Of a DNA stretch of 13,430 nucleotides, positions 6,425 through 12,301 are shown in pieces (position 1 is the first letter of the stretch; every line of letters starts with the position of its first letter). A program made the translations under genes and the position numbers. The DNA is from Novosphingobium sp. UBA1948 (GTDB taxonomy: Bacteria > Pseudomonadota > Alphaproteobacteria > Sphingomonadales > Sphingomonadaceae), in the NCBI GenBank assembly GCA_002336765.1, contig DDES01000028.1, positions 1 through 13,430 on the forward strand. The letters are read 5' to 3'. The notes under the pieces are model-generated. The model searched no databases. It saw nothing but the letters and a program-made list of their open reading frames with translations, and was not told where the DNA came from.

Positions 6425-6958
6425 TTATTCGACCACCACGGTCACCGCACGGCGGTTCTTGGCCCAGGCCTCCTCGGTCGAGGCCGTATCCACCGGACGC
6501 TCCTTGCCATAGCTAACCGTGGTCAGACGGTCCGCTGCCACGCCAAGGCTGACAAGGAAATTCTTGGCCGCCGTCGCGCGGCGCTCGCCCAGCGCAAGGT
6601 TATAGTCGCGGGTGCCGCGCTCGTCGGCATGGCCCTCGATGGTCGCATGGCGCAGCGGGTATTTCAGCAGCCACGCCGCCTGCCCCTGCAAGGCGGAACC
6701 GGCCACCGGATCGATGTTGTATTTGTCGAGCGCGAAATGGATCGTATCGCGCCCCATCATCTGCGCCGTGAAATCGGCGGGCGACCCGGCCACGGTCTGG
6801 TTGACCGGCGCGGTCTGCGTGTCGGTGGTGCTCACCGTGGTCGAGACATTCGAGCCGGGTTCAGGCGGCAATTCCTTGGGCGGCTTGGCGCCACAGGCCG
6901 ACAATGCCAGCGCCAGCATAGCCGCGCCGCCAAAGCGAATCACATGCGATTGGGCCAT
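6425..6958 (-). CDS. pal: Peptidoglycan-associated lipoprotein Pal
   Basis: Pal is an outer-membrane lipoprotein that binds peptidoglycan and, through TolB and TolQRA, couples the outer membrane to the cell wall during constriction. The protein is 177 residues from the ATG at 6956-6958, chosen for the strong AAGGAG (6966-6971) before it; a frame extension to 7015 has no such site. The lipobox LALALSAC puts the lipidated Cys at residue 22. A short Pro-rich linker follows, then an OmpA-like domain with IHFALDKYNIDP and the peptidoglycan-binding signature IEGHADERGTRDYNLALGERRA, ending RRAVTVVVE. It is the last gene of the operon, followed by a terminator; no cpoB/ybgF gene comes after it. The 66-bp gap after tolB holds a weak hairpin and a candidate separate promoter. 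Confidence 0.97.
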   Translation of the reverse strand: MAQSHVIRFGGAAMLALALSACGAKPPKELPPEPGSNVSTTVSTTDTQTAPVNQTVAGSPADFTAQMMGRDTIHFALDKYNIDPVAGSALQGQAAWLLKYPLRHATIEGHADERGTRDYNLALGERRATAAKNFLVSLGVAADRLTTVSYGKERPVDTASTEEAWAKNRRAVTVVVE

Positions 6959-6980
6959 CAGAAATCTCCTTTTCGGGTCC

Positions 6981-7008
6981 AGTGTAGTGCCTGCCCCCAC
7001 ATTGCAAA
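6981..7008 (-). promoter_or_regulatory. Candidate internal promoter for pal
   Basis: On the minus strand TTTGCA (7003-7008) and TACACT (6981-6986) are 16 bp apart. Transcription would start near 6974, just before the AAGGAG ribosome site at 6966-6971, giving pal a very short leader. This is a motif match only. Extra pal transcription is known in other tol-pal operons. Confidence 0.3.
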
Positions 7009-7023
7009 ACCGCAAAACTGCGG
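7006..7023 (-). terminator. Weak intercistronic hairpin between tolB and pal
   Basis: Two bases past the tolB stop codon the minus strand reads CCGCA-GTTT-TGCGG followed by TTTTGC: a 5-bp stem with a tetraloop and a four-T tract. It is too short for a full terminator, but it could be a partial attenuator or a 3' stabiliser of the upstream message. Confidence 0.35.
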
Positions 7024-7024
7024 A

Positions 7025-8416
7025 TCAATCCCTGACCGGCCCCCACGCGGGGTCGGAGCCATCCACAGGCGTTGGCAAACGGCGCTCGTTGCGTCCCGTC
7101 AGGTCCACCTGCCAGATCGTGCTCTTGCCGCTGTTGGCCTCGGTGCGGAAAAACTGGATGATGCGGCCGTTGGGCGCCCATGTCGGCGCCTCGTCCTGCC
7201 AGCTGTTGGTGAGGTAACGCATCCCCGAACCATCCGTGCCCATCACCGCCACGCGCAGATTGCCGCCGATATGGGTAAAGGCGATCAGGTCGCCGCGCGG
7301 GCTCCATTCGGGCGTGGCGGCGCGGCCGCCAAAGAAGCTGATGCGGTGCTGGTCGCTGCCATCGGCGTTCATCACATAGACCTGCTGGCTGCCGCTGCGG
7401 TCGCTCTCGAACACGATCTTTTTGCCATCGGGCGAATAGGAGCCGCCGATGTTGATGCCCGGCGTATCGGTCAATTGCTGGCTGGTGCCGCCCGCCGCGC
7501 TGACGCGGTAGATGTTGGTGTTACCCGCCTGCGCCATCGAATAGAGGATCCACTTGCCATCGGGCGACCAGCGCGGGGCAAAGGTTGGGCTCTTGGTTTC
7601 GGCCACCAGCCGCTGGGTCGCGCTGTCCACATCATAGACATAGATGCGCGGCATGCCGTTCAGATAGGAAAGATAGACGATCTTCTTGTAATCGGGCGAG
7701 AAACGCGGGGTCAGCGCCATCGCCTGCCCCGTGGTGATGAAGCGGTGGTTCGCTCCGTCGCTGTCCATGATGGCGAGGCGCTTCATACGGTGGTTCTTCG
7801 GCCCCGTCTCCGCGATATAGGCGATGCGGCTGTCGAAAAACGGGCTCTCGCCCGACAGGCGCGCATAGACCTTGTCCGCGCATTTATGGGCCGCGCGCCG
7901 CCACTCGGCAGGCGCCACATCCCATGAGGCCGACACCAGCTTCTGTTGCAGACTGACATCAAACAGCGCGCAGGTGATGGTGAGATTGCCGTTGCCATTG
8001 GCCGCCACACCGCCCTGCACCAGCATCTCGGCGCCGCGCGCGCTCCAGTCGGCAAATTTGGGCGCCCCCACCTCGGCAAAACCGATCGCGGGCAAGGCGT
8101 TTGGCCCGACCGGTTTGAACAATCCGTTGTTTTTAAGGTCGCCGGTGATGACTTCGGCAATGCCGCGTCCCAGCCGCGCCGTGGTGCCGCCGGTGGCGCT
8201 GGTCGGCACATCCTGATTGGTGGCAAAGGCGGGAATATGCACGCCAAGGCTGGCCCACGCGCTGTCGTCCGAGACGGTGACCGACAGGCCCTCGTTAGGC
8301 GTCGGCGTAGCGGCTGGCGGAACAACTGGCGCGGGCGCGATGGTCTGCGCGGCGGCAGGCGTCGCCAGCAGAACGGCGAGGGCGAATAAACAACACTGGG
8401 CGAGTGGCTTCATCAT
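7025..8416 (-). CDS. tolB: Tol-Pal system beta-propeller protein TolB
   Basis: TolB is the periplasmic protein that binds Pal and is released by TolA. The predicted product is 463 residues, with signal peptide MMKPLAQCCLFALAVLLATPAAAQ. The N-terminal TolB_N domain is followed by a C-terminal propeller whose PD40-type repeats are visible as PRFSPDYKKIVYLS, PRWSPDGKWILYSM, GSYSPDGKKIVFESD, PEWSPRGDLIAFTH and PTWAPNGRIIQFFRTE. Each is followed by a strand and a D-x-G turn (NADGSDQHR, GTDGSGMR). Two adjacent ATGs (8414-8416 and 8411-8413) are possible; the first overlaps the tolA stop as ATGA, which indicates translational coupling, and AGGAA precedes it. A longer frame to 8461 lies inside tolA and is not needed. 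Confidence 0.97.
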   Translation of the reverse strand: MMKPLAQCCLFALAVLLATPAAAQTIAPAPVVPPAATPTPNEGLSVTVSDDSAWASLGVHIPAFATNQDVPTSATGGTTARLGRGIAEVITGDLKNNGLFKPVGPNALPAIGFAEVGAPKFADWSARGAEMLVQGGVAANGNGNLTITCALFDVSLQQKLVSASWDVAPAEWRRAAHKCADKVYARLSGESPFFDSRIAYIAETGPKNHRMKRLAIMDSDGANHRFITTGQAMALTPRFSPDYKKIVYLSYLNGMPRIYVYDVDSATQRLVAETKSPTFAPRWSPDGKWILYSMAQAGNTNIYRVSAAGGTSQQLTDTPGINIGGSYSPDGKKIVFESDRSGSQQVYVMNADGSDQHRISFFGGRAATPEWSPRGDLIAFTHIGGNLRVAVMGTDGSGMRYLTNSWQDEAPTWAPNGRIIQFFRTEANSGKSTIWQVDLTGRNERRLPTPVDGSDPAWGPVRD

Positions 8417-9339
8417 TGCGAGAGGTTCCTGTCGAAGCGCACGTTGGTCAGGTGCTTCCACGTATCATAGTAATCGGCGGGCAAAGGAAAGGGCGCCGCC
8501 AGTTTGACCGCACGAATGGCGTTTTCCTTGTGCAGCGCGGCTTGCGCCCGATTGGCATCGGTAACGCCTTCCTGCTTGACCACCGTGACTGGCCCCGCCA
8601 GCGTGCCATCGGGGTTGAGATCGAAACTCAGCACGGTCACCAGCAATTCAGTGTCCACCCCCTGCGGCACGCGCCAAAAGGGCTTTAGCTGGCGACTGAT
8701 TGCGCCTTTCAGGGCATTTTGCACACCGGCACCGGCCACTTTGGCGGGCGGCGTCTGCGCCTTGCCATTGCTAGCAGCGGTCACGCCTTTCAGGAAATCT
8801 GCGCCGATCCGCGCGCCGCCCGCCTGCTTGACCGGATGGACCGGAGCCTTGGCCACACTCTTGCCCGAGGCTGCAATCGCGGCACCAACGGGATCGGTTT
8901 TCTGCGCTGGCTTGGCCGGTACGGGTTTGGCCGGAGCTGGCTTATTGGGCGCCGGTAAAGGTTTGGCAGGCTGCGGAGCCGGTTTCGGCTGTAGCACAGG
9001 CGCAGGTTTGGAAACCGGCTTGGACACAGGGGCAGGCTGCGGCTTGACCACCTCCTGTCGGGCCGGCTCGGACTTCGGTGCGGGTTTGGGAATGGGCGCC
9101 GCTTGCGGTTCGGGCTGTTTCAGCCCCAGTTCGGGCGCCTGATCGGCGGCGGCCTCCTCCTTGCTGGGCGAGGTAGCCTCCAGCCCGACATCATCGGCCA
9201 ACGTCACGCTCATTCGCTCCGGCTCGGGCAACGGGCGCGGCGAGGGGCGCATCACCAGCAACGCCAGCAGACCGGCATGCAGCGCCACCGCCACCGCCAG
9301 CCCACCGGCCTCGCCCCTGGAGATCAGCGCCCGCGTCAT
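8413..9339 (-). CDS. tolA: TolA, energy-transducing envelope-spanning protein
   Basis: TolA is an inner-membrane protein that passes energy from TolQR to TolB-Pal. At 308 residues it has one N-terminal membrane helix (about 11-30) containing the His expected in TolA/TonB helices (H21 in AVALHAGLL). A long Pro/Lys/Ala-rich stretch from about residue 74 to 150 follows (repeats of KPAP, KPVP and PAKP). The C-terminal globular domain (about 205-308) contains ISRQLKPFWRVPQGVD, LSFDLNPDGTLAG and AIRAVKLAAPFPLP. The linker resembles the extended Pro-Lys region of TonB more than the Ala/Glu/Lys coiled helix of enterobacterial TolA. Position between tolR and tolB, with a 2-bp gap and a 4-bp overlap, fixes the identity; without that context a TonB-family label would be given. 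Confidence 0.93.
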   Translation of the reverse strand: MTRALISRGEAGGLAVAVALHAGLLALLVMRPSPRPLPEPERMSVTLADDVGLEATSPSKEEAAADQAPELGLKQPEPQAAPIPKPAPKSEPARQEVVKPQPAPVSKPVSKPAPVLQPKPAPQPAKPLPAPNKPAPAKPVPAKPAQKTDPVGAAIAASGKSVAKAPVHPVKQAGGARIGADFLKGVTAASNGKAQTPPAKVAGAGVQNALKGAISRQLKPFWRVPQGVDTELLVTVLSFDLNPDGTLAGPVTVVKQEGVTDANRAQAALHKENAIRAVKLAAPFPLPADYYDTWKHLTNVRFDRNLSQ

Positions 9340-9341
9340 GC

Positions 9342-9809
9342 TTACCGCGCCTTCTGCCCTGCAGGCGCTTCCGCCACGCCGGCGGTCGTCACCAGCGAGA
9401 TCGAGGTGATCCCTGCATGGTTCAATTCGCCCATCACGCTCACCACACGCCCGTAATCCAGCGCCTTGTCGGCCCGCAAGGTCACCAACGGGGGCAGGCC
9501 ATCAAGCCCCTTGGGCAGACCTGCCACACGGTCGGCCAGTTCGCCCGGCGCCAGTTCGGCATCGTCGAGATAGACCTTGCCTTCGCGGTCGAGCGTGATC
9601 GTCACCGATTGGGGCTTGCGGTCGAGCGGCTTGGCGCGGCTGTCGGGCAACTGGATCGGAATGCCCGCTTTGAGCAGCGGCGCGGTCACCATAAAGATGA
9701 TAAGCAGCACCAGCATCACGTCCACCAGAGGCGTCACGTTGATTTCGGCCATGGGCGCGCGGGCACCCCGCCTGCCCTTGCCCCCGAATTTATGAATGCC
9801 CATCGCCAT
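9342..9809 (-). CDS. tolR: TolR, ExbD/TolR-family proton-channel subunit
   Basis: This 155-residue inner-membrane protein works with TolQ to form the ion-conducting motor that drives TolA. The N-terminal cytoplasmic tail (MAMGIHKFGGKGRRGARAP) precedes the family signature MAEINVTPLVDVMLVLLIIFMV, with the channel Asp at residue 30 inside the single membrane helix (about 27-46). The periplasmic domain carries VTITLDREGKVYLDDAEL and VTLRADKALDYGRVVSVMGELNHAGITSISLVT, the usual ExbD/TolR fold. The start at 9809 lies 3 bp after the tolQ stop; a second ATG two codons in (9801-9803) is equally compatible. Only 2 bp separate its TAA from the tolA start, so the genes are co-transcribed and probably coupled. 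Confidence 0.97.
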   Translation of the reverse strand: MAMGIHKFGGKGRRGARAPMAEINVTPLVDVMLVLLIIFMVTAPLLKAGIPIQLPDSRAKPLDRKPQSVTITLDREGKVYLDDAELAPGELADRVAGLPKGLDGLPPLVTLRADKALDYGRVVSVMGELNHAGITSISLVTTAGVAEAPAGQKAR

Positions 9810-9812
9810 CGC

Positions 9813-10526
9813 TCAAAGCCCGTCCAGCTCGCGCGACAGACTGGCGTGGAACCGGTCGGCAAAGCGCTGGAGCCGCGCCTCGAAACGGTTCACGCTGTGG
9901 CTGTAGCGGTTATAGGCGATCACGGCGGGGATCGCCGCAAACAGGCCGATGGCGGTGGCGAACAAAGCCTCCGAAATGCCGGGCGCCACCACGGCGAGCG
10001 ACGAATTCTGCTGTTGCCCGATCTGGTAGAAGCTGTTGATGATGCCCCATACCGTGCCGAACAGGCCCACGAAAGGTGCCACCGAGCCCACCGTGGCGAG
10101 GAAATTCAAGCGTCCCGCCAGCGCATCGGCCTCACCCGCCACCACGCTGTCCATCACCGTGGCCAAGCGCTGGCGCGCGCCATCGCGGTCGATCTTGCCC
10201 GTGGCCGAACGGCGCCATTCGCCCAAGGCCGCCGCCACCACCTTGGCCACCGGCAGATCGGCATTGTCGCCCGTGCCGCGCTCGGCCTGAAAGGCATCAA
10301 TGTCGCGCGATTTCCAGAAGTCGTTTTCATAGGATTCGCAGCGGCGCGTCAGGCCCAGCATTCTAAACCCGAAGCTGAAGGCGATCGCCCAGACCCACAC
10401 GCTGGCCAGCGCAAGCCCCGCCACCACACCCTTCACCACAATATCGGCATGCAGGAACAGTTGCACCGGATCGAGATGCGCCGAGGCGCCCGATGCGGCA
10501 ACAGCGGTGATGTCGAGAAGGCTCAT
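9813..10526 (-). CDS. tolQ: TolQ, ExbB/TolQ/MotA-family proton-channel protein
   Basis: TolQ is the 237-residue inner-membrane stator that, with TolR, converts proton flow into movement of TolA. Three membrane helices are visible: about 28-52 (ADIVVKGVVAGLALASVWVW), 142-166 and 186-206 (SEALFATAIGLFAAIPAVIA). The family motif GSVAPFVGLFGTVWGI is at 147-162, and the large cytoplasmic domain lies between helices 1 and 2. The ATG at 10524-10526 overlaps the ybgC TGA by 4 bp (ATGA), so translation is probably coupled. Context with tolR, tolA, tolB and pal separates it from ExbB. Confidence 0.97.
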   Translation of the reverse strand: MSLLDITAVAASGASAHLDPVQLFLHADIVVKGVVAGLALASVWVWAIAFSFGFRMLGLTRRCESYENDFWKSRDIDAFQAERGTGDNADLPVAKVVAAALGEWRRSATGKIDRDGARQRLATVMDSVVAGEADALAGRLNFLATVGSVAPFVGLFGTVWGIINSFYQIGQQQNSSLAVVAPGISEALFATAIGLFAAIPAVIAYNRYSHSVNRFEARLQRFADRFHASLSRELDGL

Positions 10527-11047
10527 GGTGTTTCCGTAGGGTTAGGGGTTGCGGCCTTGTGGCCAAAACTTGCAAAGGCAGCGCGCCATGCGGCAGGCTG
10601 GCGGCGCGGACGGCCATCCGGCGCCACAAAACCGACGCGCACCTGCGCCTGCGCCAGCAGCACGGGCGGTTGTTGCCCCTCGCGCCTGAACGCGCGTTGA
10701 ACCAGCCGCACAGAGGCGGCGCCGATATCCTCGGGCAGGGTGTGGATCACCAGTTCATCGTCAAGGCGGGCGGGCGCGGCATAGCGGATATGCATCTCGG
10801 CCACGGCATAGGCGCCCTCGCCCGCTTCCACCGCCGCGCGCTGGTCAATCCCCAGCAGGCGCACCAGATCGGAACGCGCCCGTTCGAACCATTTGAGATA
10901 ATTGGCATGATAGGCCACGCCCGACAGATCGGTGTCCTCGTAAAACACGCGCAGCGCATAGAGGTGGCCAGCGCCCGCCTTGGCCCCGCCCTCGATCAGG
11001 ACGCCACAGGGCGCGGCAAGCGCGGCGATGTCGGGCAGGTCGGTCAT
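10523..11047 (-). CDS. ybgC: YbgC-family acyl-CoA thioesterase (Tol-Pal associated)
   Basis: This 174-residue hotdog-fold thioesterase is conventionally the first gene of tol-pal operons; homologues hydrolyse acyl-CoA and have been tied to phospholipid metabolism at the membrane. The active-site motif VFYEDTDLSGVAYHANYLKWFERARSD is clear, with the catalytic Asp at residue 40 (equivalent to Asp18 of the E. coli enzyme). The chain has an N-terminal extension of about 22 residues relative to E. coli, a feature I associate with sphingomonad homologues. The C-terminal part has the usual VRVGFVAPDGRPRRQP turn. Only one ATG is available; no Shine-Dalgarno sequence precedes it, and two hairpins abut it. 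Its TGA overlaps the tolQ start. Confidence 0.94.
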   Translation of the reverse strand: MTDLPDIAALAAPCGVLIEGGAKAGAGHLYALRVFYEDTDLSGVAYHANYLKWFERARSDLVRLLGIDQRAAVEAGEGAYAVAEMHIRYAAPARLDDELVIHTLPEDIGAASVRLVQRAFRREGQQPPVLLAQAQVRVGFVAPDGRPRRQPAAWRAAFASFGHKAATPNPTETP

Positions 11048-11088
11048 GCGGGCGCGAATCTAGCCCGCCCTTGCTACAAAGGGCAAGG
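11048..11088 (-). promoter_or_regulatory. Tandem hairpins and candidate promoter at the start of the tol-pal operon
   Basis: On the minus strand CCTTGC pairs with GCAAGG (11083-11088 with 11069-11074, 8-base loop). Immediately after it GCGGGC pairs with GCCCGC (11063-11068 with 11048-11053, 9-base loop), whose last base touches the ybgC ATG. The same stretch holds TTGCCC (11081-11086) and TAGATT (11057-11062), 18 bp apart, a plausible -35/-10 pair placing the transcription start near 11050, only about 3 nt from the ATG. That would make the mRNA essentially leaderless and explain the missing ribosome site. The two readings compete. Confidence 0.4.
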
Positions 11089-11124
11089 CTGCACGCGCCA
11101 GTATGGTCAATTTGGCGTAAATAG

Positions 11125-11499
11125 TCAGGCGATCATCCGCCCCAGCGCCTGCCCGCCAAACAGGTGGACATGCAGATGCGGCACTTCCTGCCCGCCATCC
11201 GCGCCCACATTGGCCAGCAGGCGATAACCCGGATCGACCAGACCCAGATCGCGCGCCACCTGCCCCACGGTGCGGATGAAAGCGGCAATCTCGGCATCCC
11301 CCGCCTTGGCCGAGAAATCGTCCCAACTGACATACTCGCCCTTGGGGATCACCAGCACATGGATCGCGGCCTGCGGGGCAATGTCGTGAAAGGCCAGCGC
11401 GTGCTCGTTCTCGAACACTTTCCGGCATGGAATCTCGCCGCGCAGGATTTTGGCAAAGATATTGTTCGGATCATAAGGCAGGCGAGGATCGATCGGCAT
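11125..11499 (-). CDS. hinT: HIT-family nucleoside phosphoramidase/hydrolase (HinT-like)
   Basis: This 124-residue single-domain histidine-triad protein is of the HINT branch, whose members hydrolyse adenosine phosphoramidates. The start of the fold is visible in NNIFAKILRGEIPCRKVFENEHALAFHDI, followed by HVLVIPKGEY. The catalytic triad motif HLHVHL has histidines at about 108, 110 and 112 and is followed by FGGQALGRMIA. Length equals the usual bacterial protein. It starts 8 bp after the hisE stop, with AAGGG at moderate spacing, so it is probably expressed with hisE; this hisE-HIT pairing is common in alphaproteobacteria. It does not by itself imply a role in histidine synthesis. Confidence 0.93.
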   Translation of the reverse strand: MPIDPRLPYDPNNIFAKILRGEIPCRKVFENEHALAFHDIAPQAAIHVLVIPKGEYVSWDDFSAKAGDAEIAAFIRTVGQVARDLGLVDPGYRLLANVGADGGQEVPHLHVHLFGGQALGRMIA

Positions 11500-11507
11500 G
11501 ACGGCAT

Positions 11508-11846
11508 TTACCCTTTGCTACGCGAAGCCTTCTCCACCAGACCGCCCACACCTTCGCGGCGGTCGAGCTCGGCGGTGATGTCGGACAGGGCCACGCCCTT
11601 GTCAGCCAACAGCACGAGCAGATGGAAGATCAGGTCAGCACTCTCGCCGATCAGGCCCGCGCGATTATCAGCCATCGCCGCGATCACCGCCTCCACCGCT
11701 TCCTCGCCCAGCTTTTGGGCGATCTTGGCGGTTCCACGGGCCGACAGCTTGGCAACATAGGAGGTTTCGGGATCGGCAGCACGGCGCGCGGCAATCGTGG
11801 CCTCAAGGCGCGCCAGCGTGGCGAGATGGTCGGGCGTGTCACTCAT
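11508..11846 (-). CDS. hisE: Phosphoribosyl-ATP pyrophosphohydrolase HisE
   Basis: HisE carries out the second step of histidine biosynthesis, converting phosphoribosyl-ATP to phosphoribosyl-AMP and pyrophosphate in the cytosol. The 112-residue all-helical MazG-like protein contains SYVAKLSARGTAKIAQKLGEEAVEAVIA, with the metal-binding E-E-x-x-E pattern, and the second acidic set ESADLIFHLLVLL. The HisI half is absent, so it is a stand-alone HisE, as usual in alphaproteobacteria. The start at 11844-11846 lacks an evident ribosome-binding site. A TTGACG stands upstream on the minus strand, but no good -10 is found. It would normally directly follow hisF; here a small gene intervenes. Confidence 0.96.
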   Translation of the reverse strand: MSDTPDHLATLARLEATIAARRAADPETSYVAKLSARGTAKIAQKLGEEAVEAVIAAMADNRAGLIGESADLIFHLLVLLADKGVALSDITAELDRREGVGGLVEKASRSKG

Positions 11847-11911
11847 GGATGTAGGCGATGCGGCGCGTGGGCGCCCCCGTCAAGCCCTATTGAACACCAG
11901 GCCCCGATGTG

Positions 11912-12085
11912 TCAGTCGCCCGCCCGCATCGCCCCCTTGCGGCCCAGCATCACCCCCGCCAGCCCCAGCGCGATCAGGGAGAGATCCGATGCCCCCACGG
12001 CGACGCCATGCTCCGAAGCCAGCAAAGGCTCGGCCAGCATCACACTCATCAACAACACTGCGGCACAATTCAGAAAGATCCGCAT
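11912..12085 (-). CDS. Minimal PEP-CTERM-like small exported protein
   Basis: This 57-residue protein runs from ATG 12083-12085, which has AAGGAG (12092-12097) six bases upstream, to the stop at 11912. A signal peptide MRIFLNCAAVLLMSVMLAEPLLA is followed by only about 34 residues: a short spacer (SEHGVAVGA), then SDLSLIALGLAGVMLGRKGAMRAGD. This tail, a Gly/Leu-rich membrane helix ended by G-R-K and more basic residues, resembles the C-terminal sorting region of PEP-CTERM proteins, especially the sphingomonad style, although the Pro-Glu-Pro itself is not present. PEP-CTERM tails are recognised by exosortase, and some such genes are controlled by RpoN with PrsK/PrsR; a near-consensus sigma-54 promoter lies upstream here. 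The mature chain is almost nothing but the tail. It could instead be an ordinary two-helix small membrane protein. No exosortase gene is in the window. Confidence 0.65.
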   Translation of the reverse strand: MRIFLNCAAVLLMSVMLAEPLLASEHGVAVGASDLSLIALGLAGVMLGRKGAMRAGD

Positions 12086-12123
12086 GATCCACTCCTTAAC
12101 CAACCGCGACCGAAAGCAGTTAA

Positions 12124-12139
12124 TGCAGGAGCTGTGCCA
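12124..12139 (-). promoter_or_regulatory. Candidate sigma-54 (RpoN) promoter of the small PEP-CTERM-like gene
   Basis: The minus strand reads TGGCAC-AGCTC-CTGCA. Against the sigma-54 consensus TGGCACG-N4-TTGCW this matches all six -24 bases and four of five -12 bases, with the invariant GG-N10-GC spacing exact. Transcription would start near 12113-12114, about 28 nt before the ATG, leaving room for the AAGGAG. A TGTC/GACA inverted pair (12191-12194 and 12217-12220) lies roughly 78-107 bp upstream of that start, where an enhancer-binding activator would sit. Confidence 0.6.
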
Positions 12140-12151
12140 AACGCAGAAAAT

Positions 12152-12167
12152 CCAATGATTTCATTGG
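12152..12167. repeat. 16-bp inverted repeat, candidate operator
   Basis: CCAATGA (12152-12158) and TCATTGG (12161-12167) form perfect 7-bp arms around TT. The element lies 12 bp upstream of the sigma-54 -24 box, centred near -46 from the predicted start. It has no T-tract and sits in an A/T-rich intergenic stretch, so it looks like a dimeric-regulator site more than a terminator. The binding protein is unknown. Confidence 0.5.
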
Positions 12168-12267
12168 AAATAGGGTTAACAGTCCAAACTTGTCCCGTAA
12201 GATTGGCAATTATTCCGACATTTTACCTAGGTGCAGCCACGGAACAAGGCCGCGCGCCTGCATCCCG

Positions 12268-12293
12268 CGCGCGGGCAAACCCGCTGCGTTTTT
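12268..12293 (+). terminator. Orphan plus-strand terminator-like hairpin
   Basis: CGCGCGGG (12268-12275) pairs with CCCGC-t-GCG (12280-12288, one bulged T) around CAAA, followed by TTTTT (12289-12293). All annotated genes here run on the minus strand, so this would end a plus-strand transcript of unknown nature. On the minus strand no T-run follows the stem, so it is not a hisF terminator. Confidence 0.35.
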
Positions 12294-12301
12294 GCGCGCT
12301 T

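Noticed and set aside
6410..7927. A 505-residue plus-strand open frame across pal and tolB
   Set aside because: It spans two well-identified minus-strand genes and the space between them, with Arg/His/Gly-rich noise-like translation.
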